In this document: in pieces, positions 17,547 to 25,371 of the stretch
Layout: every line of letters starts with the position of its first letter
How positions within the stretch are numbered: position 1 is the first letter of the stretch
Assembly (NCBI RefSeq): GCF_000312445.1
Contig: NZ_HE997184.1
Coordinates: 9,346-73,345 of the forward strand
Direction: 5' to 3'
DNA from: Phocaeicola abscessus CCUG 55929
GTDB lineage: Bacteria > Bacteroidota > Bacteroidia > Bacteroidales > Bacteroidaceae
Length of the DNA stretch: 64,000 bases
The notes under the pieces: generated by a model
Databases searched by the model: none
Told to the model about the DNA's origin: nothing
The model's input: only the letters and a program-made list of their open reading frames with translations
Program-made: the position numbers and the translations under genes

Positions 17547-18920
17547 TTATTTCTTTTCCATTTCTGCATTTCCGGGAACCGGAACCGTATACGTAGACAT
17601 ATCCATCGATCCGAATTCCAATTTCTTCGGCAAGTAATCCATTTCGGATGCCGTGATATCGTCCCACGTAATGGTTTGCCCCGTGTAGGCGGCTTCGCGT
17701 CCCATCACGCCCGCCAGGGTAGAAATGCCTGTTTCTTCCGATTCGTCGTGGCCTTCGCCCTTGCGGATATGGTTCACCCAATCGACGTGCTCCAGCACGT
17801 ACGGATTCTGTTGCTTGAACTGGGCTTTAGAGGCTTCTTCGTCGAATTTCCAGATCACGTTGCCTGCCAAGTCTTTAATTTCATGCGTTTCACTGTTCCA
17901 GGATCCTTTCGTGCCTTGGATGAATTCGCTGACATTCGTGCTGCAACCGTCTATCTGCCGGCACATACTATGTAGATGTATGCCGTTTCCGAATTCGAAA
18001 TCGACGCTGAAGTTATCGTACTGATCGCCTGTAATGCGGCGTTGCCGACTTCCTACCGCCGTTGCTTTAACGGGATGCAATCCGGTCATCCAGAGGAAGA
18101 TGTCAATGTTATGCACGTGCTGTTCCACGATATGGTCGCCGGATAACCATTTCCAGTTCACCCAGTCGCGGATCATCCATTCCATATCGCTCCATCCCTG
18201 TTGGCGCGTACGGTACCACAGCATGCCCTGATTCCAGTAAACGTTACCGCCGGTGATTTCGCCGATCAGGCCTTCCTGAATCTTTTGGAAAGCTTCGACG
18301 TACGGACGCTGATGATGGCGCTGCGTGCCGGTTACTACGCTGAGCCCTTTGGCGACGGCCTGTTTCGACGTGGCCATGATGGTACGATATCCTTTCGAGT
18401 CGACAGCTATGGGTTTCTCCAGGAACGCATGTACGCCTTTTTCGACTGCGTATTGGAAGTGAGCCGGGCGGAACACCGGAGGGGTCGTTAAAATGACCAT
18501 GTCGATACCCGCATCGATCACTTTCTGATAGGCGTCGAATCCAACAAAACACCCTTCGTCGGGAACCTTTTGATCGTATTTTTCGGCCAACATTTTCTTT
18601 ACGCTCTCCAACCGATCGGAGAACACGTCGCCCAAAGCGACTACGGTAATGCCGTCGGCCGCTTCTAGTAAGTTTTCGACCGCACCCGAACCTCGACCGC
18701 CGCATCCGACCAAACCGACTTTCAACGCTTTGCCCTCGACGGCTTTGTCCGGAAGTTCCGGTACGTAATATTCACCCGGTTGTTTCAACGGAGTGTTTGC
18801 AGAACCTCTCTCCTTGCCTGTGCACGATGAGAGAATGGATGACGAACTGATCATACCCGATGCTCCGAGCATAGCTGAGTATGAAAAAAACGACCTACGG
18901 CTAATTTTATTCTTTCCCAT
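17547..18920 (-). CDS. Tat-exported Gfo/Idh/MocA-family oxidoreductase lipoprotein
   Basis: This 457-residue protein starts with a twin-arginine signal (SRRSFFSYS, residues 7-15) and a probable lipobox (LSSC, Cys33), so it should be exported folded with its nucleotide bound. The Rossmann motif GLVGCGGRGSGA lies near residue 70. The family lysine motif LEKP follows, then a C-terminal domain with WLSGDHIVEQHVHNID carrying the usual acid/His pair. Family members oxidise or reduce sugars with NAD(P); the related GH109 enzymes hydrolyse glycosides by transient NAD oxidation, so that activity is an alternative. It is flanked by the cytochrome-SUMF1 and TIM-barrel genes in one operon. Confidence 0.9.
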   Translation of the reverse strand: MGKNKISRRSFFSYSAMLGASGMISSSSILSSCTGKERGSANTPLKQPGEYYVPELPDKAVEGKALKVGLVGCGGRGSGAVENLLEAADGITVVALGDVFSDRLESVKKMLAEKYDQKVPDEGCFVGFDAYQKVIDAGIDMVILTTPPVFRPAHFQYAVEKGVHAFLEKPIAVDSKGYRTIMATSKQAVAKGLSVVTGTQRHHQRPYVEAFQKIQEGLIGEITGGNVYWNQGMLWYRTRQQGWSDMEWMIRDWVNWKWLSGDHIVEQHVHNIDIFLWMTGLHPVKATAVGSRQRRITGDQYDNFSVDFEFGNGIHLHSMCRQIDGCSTNVSEFIQGTKGSWNSETHEIKDLAGNVIWKFDEEASKAQFKQQNPYVLEHVDWVNHIRKGEGHDESEETGISTLAGVMGREAAYTGQTITWDDITASEMDYLPKKLEFGSMDMSTYTVPVPGNAEMEKK

Positions 18921-18944
18921 GATATTAATTTTTTAGGGTTAAAA

Positions 18945-20486
18945 TTATTGTTGTTTTATATGGATTCCTTCCGGTATTTCACAAACGACACGAAAGCCGA
19001 TGCCTTTGATATCCGAATACCACCAGATGCTCTTCGGATTTTGCGGATCGGTCTTCAGCCAAGCGTCGTTTTCGGTATGTCCCCGCGTTGCGCAACGAAG
19101 TGCGGACGCGTCGTCCCGATAGCTCCCTCCGCGCACGACGTATTCCTGACCTTTTTCGTTAAGGGGATCTTTATCGCCGTCTTTCCAGTGCTTGTATGCT
19201 TCCGCATCGTACTTGTCGGCGCAATATTCCATCACGTTGCCCAACATATTCTTCAGTCCGAAAGGATTGGCTCTGACCTTCGACGGTTCTTGCGTCTTAT
19301 CCATGCTGTTGTTGGCATAGACGACGTAGCCGTTGATATTCGTGGTGTCGACGCCGAACAGTTTGTTCCAAAATCCTTCGTTGGTGTACTTCTTCGGATT
19401 TCCTTCGAAGAAGTACGGCGTAGTTGTTCCCCCGCGAGCAGCGTATTCCCATTCGGCCTCTGTCGGCAAGCGATAGCGCTTGCCCGTCTTCAGCGACAAC
19501 CATTGGCAGAATGTTTCTGCGGCGTAATGAGTCATGGTAATTGCCGGTCGACTGCCCATTCCCCAGCCTTGATCCGGGAAGCCGAACGGAGGTGTGGGGC
19601 CGGAAACGGCGTCGAGATCATCGCGCGAATTGTTCGCGTAGATAGTCTCCGGCGAGGTGCGTCCTTCCGACATCGTTTCGTTGTAGAACGCCCAGAACTG
19701 ATCCCACGTCACTTCCACTTCAGCCATAAAGAACGGTGAAACGGCGATCCGGCGCTGAGGCGCCTCGTCTGTCTGGTGGAACGGTTCATCATCGGGACTT
19801 CCGATAGTGAATGAGCCTCCGGGAATAGCGATCATATCGATGGATGCAGCGGTTCCGGGAACCGTTTCCTTGTAATTTTTGAAGTCGGTAACGATGGCGG
19901 CGGCCTCATATTTCGTTCTGTTGTTCGTCAGGGCCTTTCCTTCCATCTTGCTGTGTTTGTAATTCGGATTGTAATGTCCCGCGTCCAAGTGGCAGCTGAT
20001 GCATTGCAGATCGAATTTCTTTTCGTTCTCTTCGTAATAGAGGTGAGCCTTGATACCGTCGTCAGAGATACCTTTCGGGAAAAGATTGGCATGGCACGCT
20101 TTGCAAGATTCGTTATACACGATCTTTTGCGCATAATCCAATTCGCCTTTGCGGTCCCAATTGATGTCTTCTTTCTTTTTAGTCATATACGACCAAATAT
20201 CTTTGATACCCATCTTCGCTTTTGCGGTAAAGTGTTTGAAAGTGCCGCGAGGCGGAAGGTGACAAGCTGCACAATCAGTTTTTACACCGCTTTTGTTATT
20301 GTTATAATGTACGGATTGCTTCCATGCAGCATCTGCTTTCTCATGGTAATGACACATCATGCAAGATTCGTTGGTCGAGGTGGCCTCCCACATCCAATCG
20401 AATGCGATCATTGCTGCTATTCCGATAACAAGTCCTCCTAAACCTACAAGTAAAGATCTCTTCTTTTTATTACTTGAATTTGCCAT
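18945..20486 (-). CDS. NapC/NrfH-like tetraheme cytochrome c fused to a SUMF1-type domain
   Basis: The protein has 513 residues from the ATG at 20486. A basic N-terminus and one membrane anchor (residues 11-29) precede four c-heme motifs: CMMCH (42-46), CAACH, CKACH and CISCH. This is the arrangement of membrane quinol-oxidising NapC/NrfH proteins. From about residue 215 it becomes a formylglycine-generating-enzyme/SUMF1-like domain (IDMIAIPGGSFTIGSPDDEP; RLPTEAEWEYAARGG; VVRGGSYRDDASALRCATRG; GFRVVCE). The RCATR cysteine matches one of the two catalytic cysteines of formylglycine-generating enzyme but the partner five residues before it is absent, so that activity is unlikely. The operon supplies ResB/CcsA for its maturation. 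Confidence 0.88.
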   Translation of the reverse strand: MANSSNKKKRSLLVGLGGLVIGIAAMIAFDWMWEATSTNESCMMCHYHEKADAAWKQSVHYNNNKSGVKTDCAACHLPPRGTFKHFTAKAKMGIKDIWSYMTKKKEDINWDRKGELDYAQKIVYNESCKACHANLFPKGISDDGIKAHLYYEENEKKFDLQCISCHLDAGHYNPNYKHSKMEGKALTNNRTKYEAAAIVTDFKNYKETVPGTAASIDMIAIPGGSFTIGSPDDEPFHQTDEAPQRRIAVSPFFMAEVEVTWDQFWAFYNETMSEGRTSPETIYANNSRDDLDAVSGPTPPFGFPDQGWGMGSRPAITMTHYAAETFCQWLSLKTGKRYRLPTEAEWEYAARGGTTTPYFFEGNPKKYTNEGFWNKLFGVDTTNINGYVVYANNSMDKTQEPSKVRANPFGLKNMLGNVMEYCADKYDAEAYKHWKDGDKDPLNEKGQEYVVRGGSYRDDASALRCATRGHTENDAWLKTDPQNPKSIWWYSDIKGIGFRVVCEIPEGIHIKQQ

Positions 20487-20591
20487 AATAGAATTAAAAC
20501 GATCCTGCGGTGGTATGCTGCATATATCCCATCCTTCGCTGAGGGAAGGTTCCATTGAAAATGCGCCGCGAGCCTATCCTCTTCAAGATGC

Positions 20592-20622
20592 CAAATTTAG
20601 TGATTTTTTATATATCGGCAAA
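20592..20622 (-). promoter_or_regulatory. Promoter of the cytochrome-SUMF1/oxidoreductase/ccs operon
   Basis: On the minus strand TTTG (20622-20619), 19 nt, then TAAATTTG (20599-20592) match the consensus at both boxes. Transcription would begin near 20585, giving a 99-nt leader with a CCTTC/GAAGG hairpin before the ATG at 20486. This separates the five-gene operon from the oxidoreductase gene at 20642-21814. Confidence 0.75.
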
Positions 20623-20641
20623 TGATGGGTGTATTTTTTTA

Positions 20642-21814
20642 TTATTTCTCGATCCATTTTTGCCATTTTACCTCCTTGTGATAGCCGGCTCTCACCATGG
20701 TTTCGATGAACTGCATACCGCGCACGCCGTCTTCGACGGTAGGGAAGTCCAGCATCTCTTCGGTAGGTGTTTCATTATTCGCTTTGGCACGAACCGTCCA
20801 TGCAAAGTTGCGGTAGATGTTTGCAAACGCTTCGATGAAACCTTCGGGGTGTCCGCCGGGAATGCGCGTATTCCACTTGGTGAAGTCGGTCAATGAAGCG
20901 TAGCCGTTACCGATTCGGATTTCCTCTGTCGGGCGGTCGATCCATTTCATATATAAAGTATTGGGTTCCAGCTGTCGCCATTCCATTCCGCCGTTTTCGC
21001 CGTAAACGCGCAAGCGGATATTGTTTTCTTCGCCCGCAGCGATTTGCGTGGCCTGCAGTAGGCCGGAGAACCCCTGGTCGAAGTGCATGAAAGCACATGC
21101 ATCGTCGTCCAGGGGGCGTCCGTCGGCGATATGTTGAAGTTCGGCGCAGACCTCTGTCACCTTTGCACCGGTCACATACTCGGCCAGGTGCCAGGCGTGC
21201 GTGCCGATATCGCCTACGCAACCTCCTTTTCCGGCTGCTTTGGGATCGTTGCGCCATACGGCATTGTTCCCTCCTTTCAGTTCGATGCGTTGGGTGAGCC
21301 AGCCTTGCGAATATTCCACGAAGAGGCGGCGCACTTTGCCGATGTCTCCGCGTGCAATGCGTTTCTTCGCTTCTTTTACTGCCGGATAGGCGCTATAGAC
21401 GTGGGTCAGAGCGAATGTCAAGCCTGTCGCGCGGACTTTGTCGCGCAGCCTCAAGGCTTCTTCCAGCGAGTAAGTCATCGGTTTGTCTATCACGACGTTG
21501 AATCCGGCTTCGAGTGCTTTCATCGCCGGTTCATAATGAAACTTGTTAGGGGTGACGATAGTGATGAAATCGATGCGCTCTTCGTGTGGAAGGGCGGCCT
21601 CTTTTTCTATCATTTCCTGCCAAGTCGGGTAGATTCGGTTATCGGGGATGAAGTAAGAGCGGCCGGAACTCCGTGAAATTTCCGGATCGATGCTGAAACA
21701 GCCGCAAACGAGTTCTATTTGATTCTCCATGAGGGCGGCGCGGCGATGGATGGCGCCGATAAAAGCATCGCTGCCTCCGCCTACCATACCCATTCTAAGT
21801 TTTCTGTTTTCCAT
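20642..21814 (-). CDS. Cytosolic Gfo/Idh/MocA-family oxidoreductase
   Basis: This is a 390-residue NAD(P)-dependent dehydrogenase-like protein without a signal peptide. The N-terminal Rossmann domain has MGMVGGGSDAFIGAIHRRAA, the catalytic-lysine motif is VIDKPMTYSLEEA, and the C-terminal domain has GCVGDIGTHAWHLAEYV with the D-x3-H pair. The start at 21814 is the first codon giving a normal Rossmann N-terminus; a TATTTTTG -7 box lies upstream at 21849-21856. It lies just before the exported redox operon but has its own promoter. It may act on the cytoplasmic product of that system; the substrate is unknown. Confidence 0.88.
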   Translation of the reverse strand: MENRKLRMGMVGGGSDAFIGAIHRRAALMENQIELVCGCFSIDPEISRSSGRSYFIPDNRIYPTWQEMIEKEAALPHEERIDFITIVTPNKFHYEPAMKALEAGFNVVIDKPMTYSLEEALRLRDKVRATGLTFALTHVYSAYPAVKEAKKRIARGDIGKVRRLFVEYSQGWLTQRIELKGGNNAVWRNDPKAAGKGGCVGDIGTHAWHLAEYVTGAKVTEVCAELQHIADGRPLDDDACAFMHFDQGFSGLLQATQIAAGEENNIRLRVYGENGGMEWRQLEPNTLYMKWIDRPTEEIRIGNGYASLTDFTKWNTRIPGGHPEGFIEAFANIYRNFAWTVRAKANNETPTEEMLDFPTVEDGVRGMQFIETMVRAGYHKEVKWQKWIEK

Positions 21815-21848
21815 TTTATCTTTTAGATTTAAATATTGATATTCGACC

Positions 21849-21856
21849 CAAAAATA
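21849..21856 (-). promoter_or_regulatory. -7 box of the cytosolic oxidoreductase gene
   Basis: Minus-strand TATTTTTG matches TAnnTTTG; transcription would start near 21842, about 28 nt before the ATG at 21814. No clear -33 box is seen. Confidence 0.45.
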
Positions 21857-22005
21857 GTCATTATTTTTTTGATTCTCGTGGAGGAACAGATTTATTTTTT
21901 CTCTTCGACCGGTCAAAGTGATTGGCGAGACGAAAAGGGCATGCGATCGAATTCGAACTAAAAATAAATAATGGCGAAAATTAATCGCTGCGGGAGGTTT
22001 TTTGC

Positions 22006-22013
22006 TATCTTTG
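22006..22013 (+). promoter_or_regulatory. -7 box of the DUF1573-meaB operon
   Basis: TATCTTTG places transcription start near 22019. This makes the TTG-initiated frame at 22002 impossible and supports the ATG at 22053 as the start. Confidence 0.6.
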
Positions 22014-22052
22014 CATGGAATTAGTTTGGACGAACCAAGACTCTTGCACCTC

Positions 22053-23147
22053 ATGAAATCGATCGGAAAGATAAAACATATCGGCTGTTTATTCGTCGTT
22101 TTAATCGGTTCGACGGGTTCTTTTCTCGCTCAACCGGCAGTAAAGGTGGAAACGCCGGACAAAAACCTGGGTATCATCTTGTGGAAAGCGCCTGTGACGG
22201 TGAGCTACAAGTTGGTCAATGCGGGAAACGAGGCGCTCGTCGTTCGGAAAATAGAAACCTCTTGCGCTTGCGCGGTGGCGGACTGGCCGAAGACGACGAT
22301 TGCTCCCAGGAAATCGGCTGAAATCAATGTGACGTACGATGCTAAGCAGTTAGGACATTTCCATAAATACGCGGCGGTATATACGAATGCCGACAGGCAG
22401 CCCGTGTATCTGACTTTCCGTGGGGAGGTGGCGACGGAATGGACGGAGGATATCTCTTCGTTCCCCAACCAGATCGGGCCTATCCGCTTGGATCGGGCTT
22501 CGATCGAGTTCGACGAAGTGAACAAGGGAGATCGGCCCTCGGTCGAGCTGAAGGTGATGAACGGCTCCGACGGCATCTATTCCCCGGTACTGATGCATTT
22601 GCCTCCTTATCTCTCTGCGGAGGTGACTCCGGAAAAGATCGAAAAGAATCGGGTGGGTAAGATCAAAGTGATGCTGGACAGCGAGAAATTGCCCAAGTTG
22701 GGACTTACTACGGCCTCGGTCTATCTGGCGCGTTATCCCGGCGACATGGTGGGCGAAGAGAACGAAATCCCGATTTCGGTAGTCAATCTGCCCGATTTCT
22801 CGCATCTGGATGTAGACCGGCAAGAGCATCCGCCCGTGGTCACGCTCTCGACGAAAGAATTGGAGATCGGCACGATGATGGAGACGGAAGAGAGGAATGC
22901 CCGGATAACAATTACGAATACGGGAAAATCGAAGCTGGAGATCCAAGACTTGCAGGTGTTTAATTCCGCCCTCGGCGTGCAGTTGAACAGGCGCATCCTG
23001 CCTCCCGGAAAGAAAGCCAAGCTGAAGATTACGGTCTACGGAAATCATTTGCGTAAGATCAAGAATACCCCTCGCGTACTGATGATCACCAACGATCCGA
23101 ACCAACCCAAAGTGATTATTAAAGTAAAAGTAGCATTAAACGAATGA
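22053..23147 (+). CDS. DUF1573-domain exported protein
   Basis: This 364-residue protein has an N-terminal signal sequence (MKSIGKIKHIGCLFVVLIGS) and Ig-like beta domains of the DUF1573 type. The marker is KIETSCACAVADWPK near residue 70, followed by IAPRKSAEINVTYDA and a second related repeat ending ITNDPNQPKVIIKVKV. DUF1573 proteins are common, uncharacterised periplasmic or surface proteins in Bacteroidota. Its stop overlaps the meaB start by 4 nt (ATGA), so the two are translationally coupled although no functional link is known. Confidence 0.85.
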   Translation: MKSIGKIKHIGCLFVVLIGSTGSFLAQPAVKVETPDKNLGIILWKAPVTVSYKLVNAGNEALVVRKIETSCACAVADWPKTTIAPRKSAEINVTYDAKQLGHFHKYAAVYTNADRQPVYLTFRGEVATEWTEDISSFPNQIGPIRLDRASIEFDEVNKGDRPSVELKVMNGSDGIYSPVLMHLPPYLSAEVTPEKIEKNRVGKIKVMLDSEKLPKLGLTTASVYLARYPGDMVGEENEIPISVVNLPDFSHLDVDRQEHPPVVTLSTKELEIGTMMETEERNARITITNTGKSKLEIQDLQVFNSALGVQLNRRILPPGKKAKLKITVYGNHLRKIKNTPRVLMITNDPNQPKVIIKVKVALNE

Positions 23148-24250
23148 GTGAGATGGAACATCCCGAAAACGATCGACGATATAAAGGACTGAAAGTGAAC
23201 GACGGCGTACCGCAGCCGGCCATCGTGAATCCTTATTTGAAAACGCAGCGGAAAGCGCGCCGCAAATACTCGGCGGCCGATTACGTAGAAGGCATTCTCA
23301 AAGGAAGCGTAACGGTACTCAGTCAGGCCGTGACGCTGATCGAAAGCCTCCGCCCCGAACACCAGGCCATCGCCCAGGAAGTCATCGAAAAATGCCTGCC
23401 TTATTCGGGACATTCCGTCCGCGTAGGCATCAGCGGAGTGCCCGGAGCAGGCAAGAGCACCTCTATCGACGTATTCGGCCTGCACGAACTGGAAAAAGGA
23501 GGCAAGCTGGCCGTGCTGGCTATCGACCCGAGCAGCGAACGGTCGCACGGGAGCATTTTAGGCGATAAAACCCGCATGGACCATCTGGCTACGCATCCGA
23601 ACGCCTTTATCCGACCCAGCCCGTCGGCCGGATCGTTGGGCGGCGTAGCGCGAAAAACGCGCGAGACCATCATCCTCTGCGAGGCCGCCGGATTCGATAA
23701 GATCTTTGTCGAAACGGTGGGAGTAGGGCAGAGCGAAACCGCTTGCCACAGCATGGTCGATTTCTTCCTGCTCATCCAATTGGCGGGCACGGGCGACGAG
23801 CTGCAGGGCATCAAACGCGGCATCATGGAGATGGCCGACGGCATCGTGATCAACAAGGCCGACGGCAATAATGTGGATAAAGCCCGGATGGCGGCGACGC
23901 ATTTCCGCAACGCCCTGCATTTCTTCCCTGTCCCCGATTCGGGATGGACACCGAAAGTCTTGACCTATTCAGGCTTCTACGGATTGGGTATCAAAGAAAT
24001 TTGGAACATGATCGACGAGTACATCGCCTTTGTGAAGCAGAACGGCTACTTCGAGTACCGCCGCAACGAACAGGCGAAATATTGGATGTACGAAACCATC
24101 AACGAGCAGTTGAAAAACAGTTTTTACCGGAACGAACACATTGCAGACAGTTTGAAACAAGCAGAACGCGATGTGCAAATGGGGAAAATGACTTCTTTCG
24201 TCGCTGCCAACAAACTCTTGGACGAATATTTCGGGAAGCTGTCAAAGTAA
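23144..24250 (+). CDS. meaB: Methylmalonyl-CoA mutase-associated GTPase MeaB
   Basis: This G3E-family P-loop GTPase protects methylmalonyl-CoA mutase from inactivation and gates loading of adenosylcobalamin. It has 368 residues. The Walker A motif is GVPGAGKSTSID; the switch region has DPSSERSHGSILGDKTRM, typical for MeaB/ArgK; VETVGVGQSE and the base-specificity NKADG follow. The C-terminal helical dimerisation arm is present. The start overlaps the preceding DUF1573 gene. mutA-mutB are about 11 kb away in the same window. Confidence 0.95.
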   Translation: MSEMEHPENDRRYKGLKVNDGVPQPAIVNPYLKTQRKARRKYSAADYVEGILKGSVTVLSQAVTLIESLRPEHQAIAQEVIEKCLPYSGHSVRVGISGVPGAGKSTSIDVFGLHELEKGGKLAVLAIDPSSERSHGSILGDKTRMDHLATHPNAFIRPSPSAGSLGGVARKTRETIILCEAAGFDKIFVETVGVGQSETACHSMVDFFLLIQLAGTGDELQGIKRGIMEMADGIVINKADGNNVDKARMAATHFRNALHFFPVPDSGWTPKVLTYSGFYGLGIKEIWNMIDEYIAFVKQNGYFEYRRNEQAKYWMYETINEQLKNSFYRNEHIADSLKQAERDVQMGKMTSFVAANKLLDEYFGKLSK

Positions 24251-24271
24251 TCCCCGTTCCATTTCCGCTGA

Positions 24272-24497
24272 GCGAATCAGCAGCACCTAAAACGAATTTT
24301 AGCTCCCGCCGAGCGGATCAGCAGCGCCTAAAACGAATTTTAACTCCCGCCGAGTGGATCAGCAGCGCCTAAAACGAATTTTAGCTCCCGCCGAGTGGAT
24401 CAGCAGCGCCTAAAACGAATTTTAGCTCCCGCCGAGTGGATCAGCAGCGCCTAAAACGAATTTTAGCTCCCGCCGAGTGGATCAGCAGCACTTAAAG
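24272..24497. repeat. 41-bp tandem repeat with internal palindrome, five and a half copies
   Basis: Units start at 24272, 24313, 24354, 24395 and 24436, with a partial sixth at 24477-24497. Each contains CTAAAACGAATTTTAG (TTTTAA in one unit), a 6-bp stem around a CGAA loop, and a GATCAGCAGCGCC block. The array lies between the convergent ends of meaB and ispH and could act as a two-way terminator. It also encodes the last residues of IspH. It shares its 41-bp period, but not its sequence, with the array at 1-123. Confidence 0.92.
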
Positions 24498-25371
24498 AAG
24501 ATGCGGCATCCAACTCGAGGATGCGGTTTCGGCAAGCCTCCATCAGCCAAGCAGGCGTAGACGTGGCGCCGCAGATACCTACGGTAGCAATGCCTTCTAA
24601 TAACTCGCTGCCGATTTCTTCGGGTTGCGAGATCAGATGGGTGTTGGGGTTCACATTTTTGCATTCCTGGTAAAGGATTCGGCCGTTGGAGCTTTTTTCG
24701 CCGCTGACGAAGATGAGGAGTTCGTGGTTCCGTGCGAAGGCCCGCAGGCGAGGCATGCGGTTGGCTACCTGTCGGCAAATGGTATCGTGGTATTCGAACG
24801 TCGCCGCAGGCGAGATATGCGTCTGGATATAATCGATGATTTGCCAGTATTCCTCCAGCGACTTGGTCGTTTGGGAATAAAGTCGGATATCCCTGTCGAA
24901 ATCGAGCTTTTTCACTTCTTCGGGGTGTTCCAGAACGATCGCTTCTCCTTCCGTCTGTCCCACCAGTCCCAACACTTCGGCATGGCCGTTTTTCCCGTAG
25001 ATGACAATTTGCTTGCCGGCAGACGTCGAGCGGTCGTGTTGCGACTTGATCCGCTTTTGCAATCGTAATACCACCGGGCAGGTGGCATCGATCAGTTGAA
25101 CGTCGTTCCTTTGGGCCAATTGGTAAGTCTCGGGAGGTTCGCCGTGCGCCCGAAACAAAACTTTTACATGGCGGAGCTCGGCTAATTGCGCGTGGTCGAT
25201 AGTGATGAGGCCGAGTTTTTTCAGTCGTTCGCATTCCTGGTCGTTGTGGACGATGTCACCCAAGCAGTACAAAGCGTCCCCTTTGGCCAACTCCTCTTCC
25301 GCCAATCGGATGGCGCGGGTCACCCCGAAGCAGAAACCGGACCCTTCGTCTATCTCAACCTTCATCCTCAA
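24463..25371 (-). CDS. ispH: 4-hydroxy-3-methylbut-2-enyl diphosphate reductase
   Basis: IspH (LytB) catalyses the last step of the MEP isoprenoid pathway with a 4Fe-4S cluster. It has 302 residues. Cluster cysteines appear in GSGFCFGVTRAI (near residue 14), DATCPVV and GICGATSTPAWL. Substrate motifs FRAHGEPPE and YGKNGHAEV are present. The start overlaps the end of cmk by 17 nt (or 11 nt from the second Met). The C-terminal SAADPLGGS and the TAA stop lie inside the 41-bp repeat, so the natural end was probably replaced or extended by repeat sequence. This should not affect the fold. Confidence 0.95.
   Translation of the reverse strand: MRMKVEIDEGSGFCFGVTRAIRLAEEELAKGDALYCLGDIVHNDQECERLKKLGLITIDHAQLAELRHVKVLFRAHGEPPETYQLAQRNDVQLIDATCPVVLRLQKRIKSQHDRSTSAGKQIVIYGKNGHAEVLGLVGQTEGEAIVLEHPEEVKKLDFDRDIRLYSQTTKSLEEYWQIIDYIQTHISPAATFEYHDTICRQVANRMPRLRAFARNHELLIFVSGEKSSNGRILYQECKNVNPNTHLISQPEEIGSELLEGIATVGICGATSTPAWLMEACRNRILELDAASSLSAADPLGGS

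Noticed and set aside
18945-19800. Sulfatase-activating formylglycine-generating enzyme
   Set aside because: Only one of the two catalytic cysteines is present and no sulfatase gene is in the window.
24272-24497. Possible CRISPR array
   Set aside because: The units abut directly with no unique spacers, so this is a tandem repeat. The same holds for 1-123 and 43023-43110.
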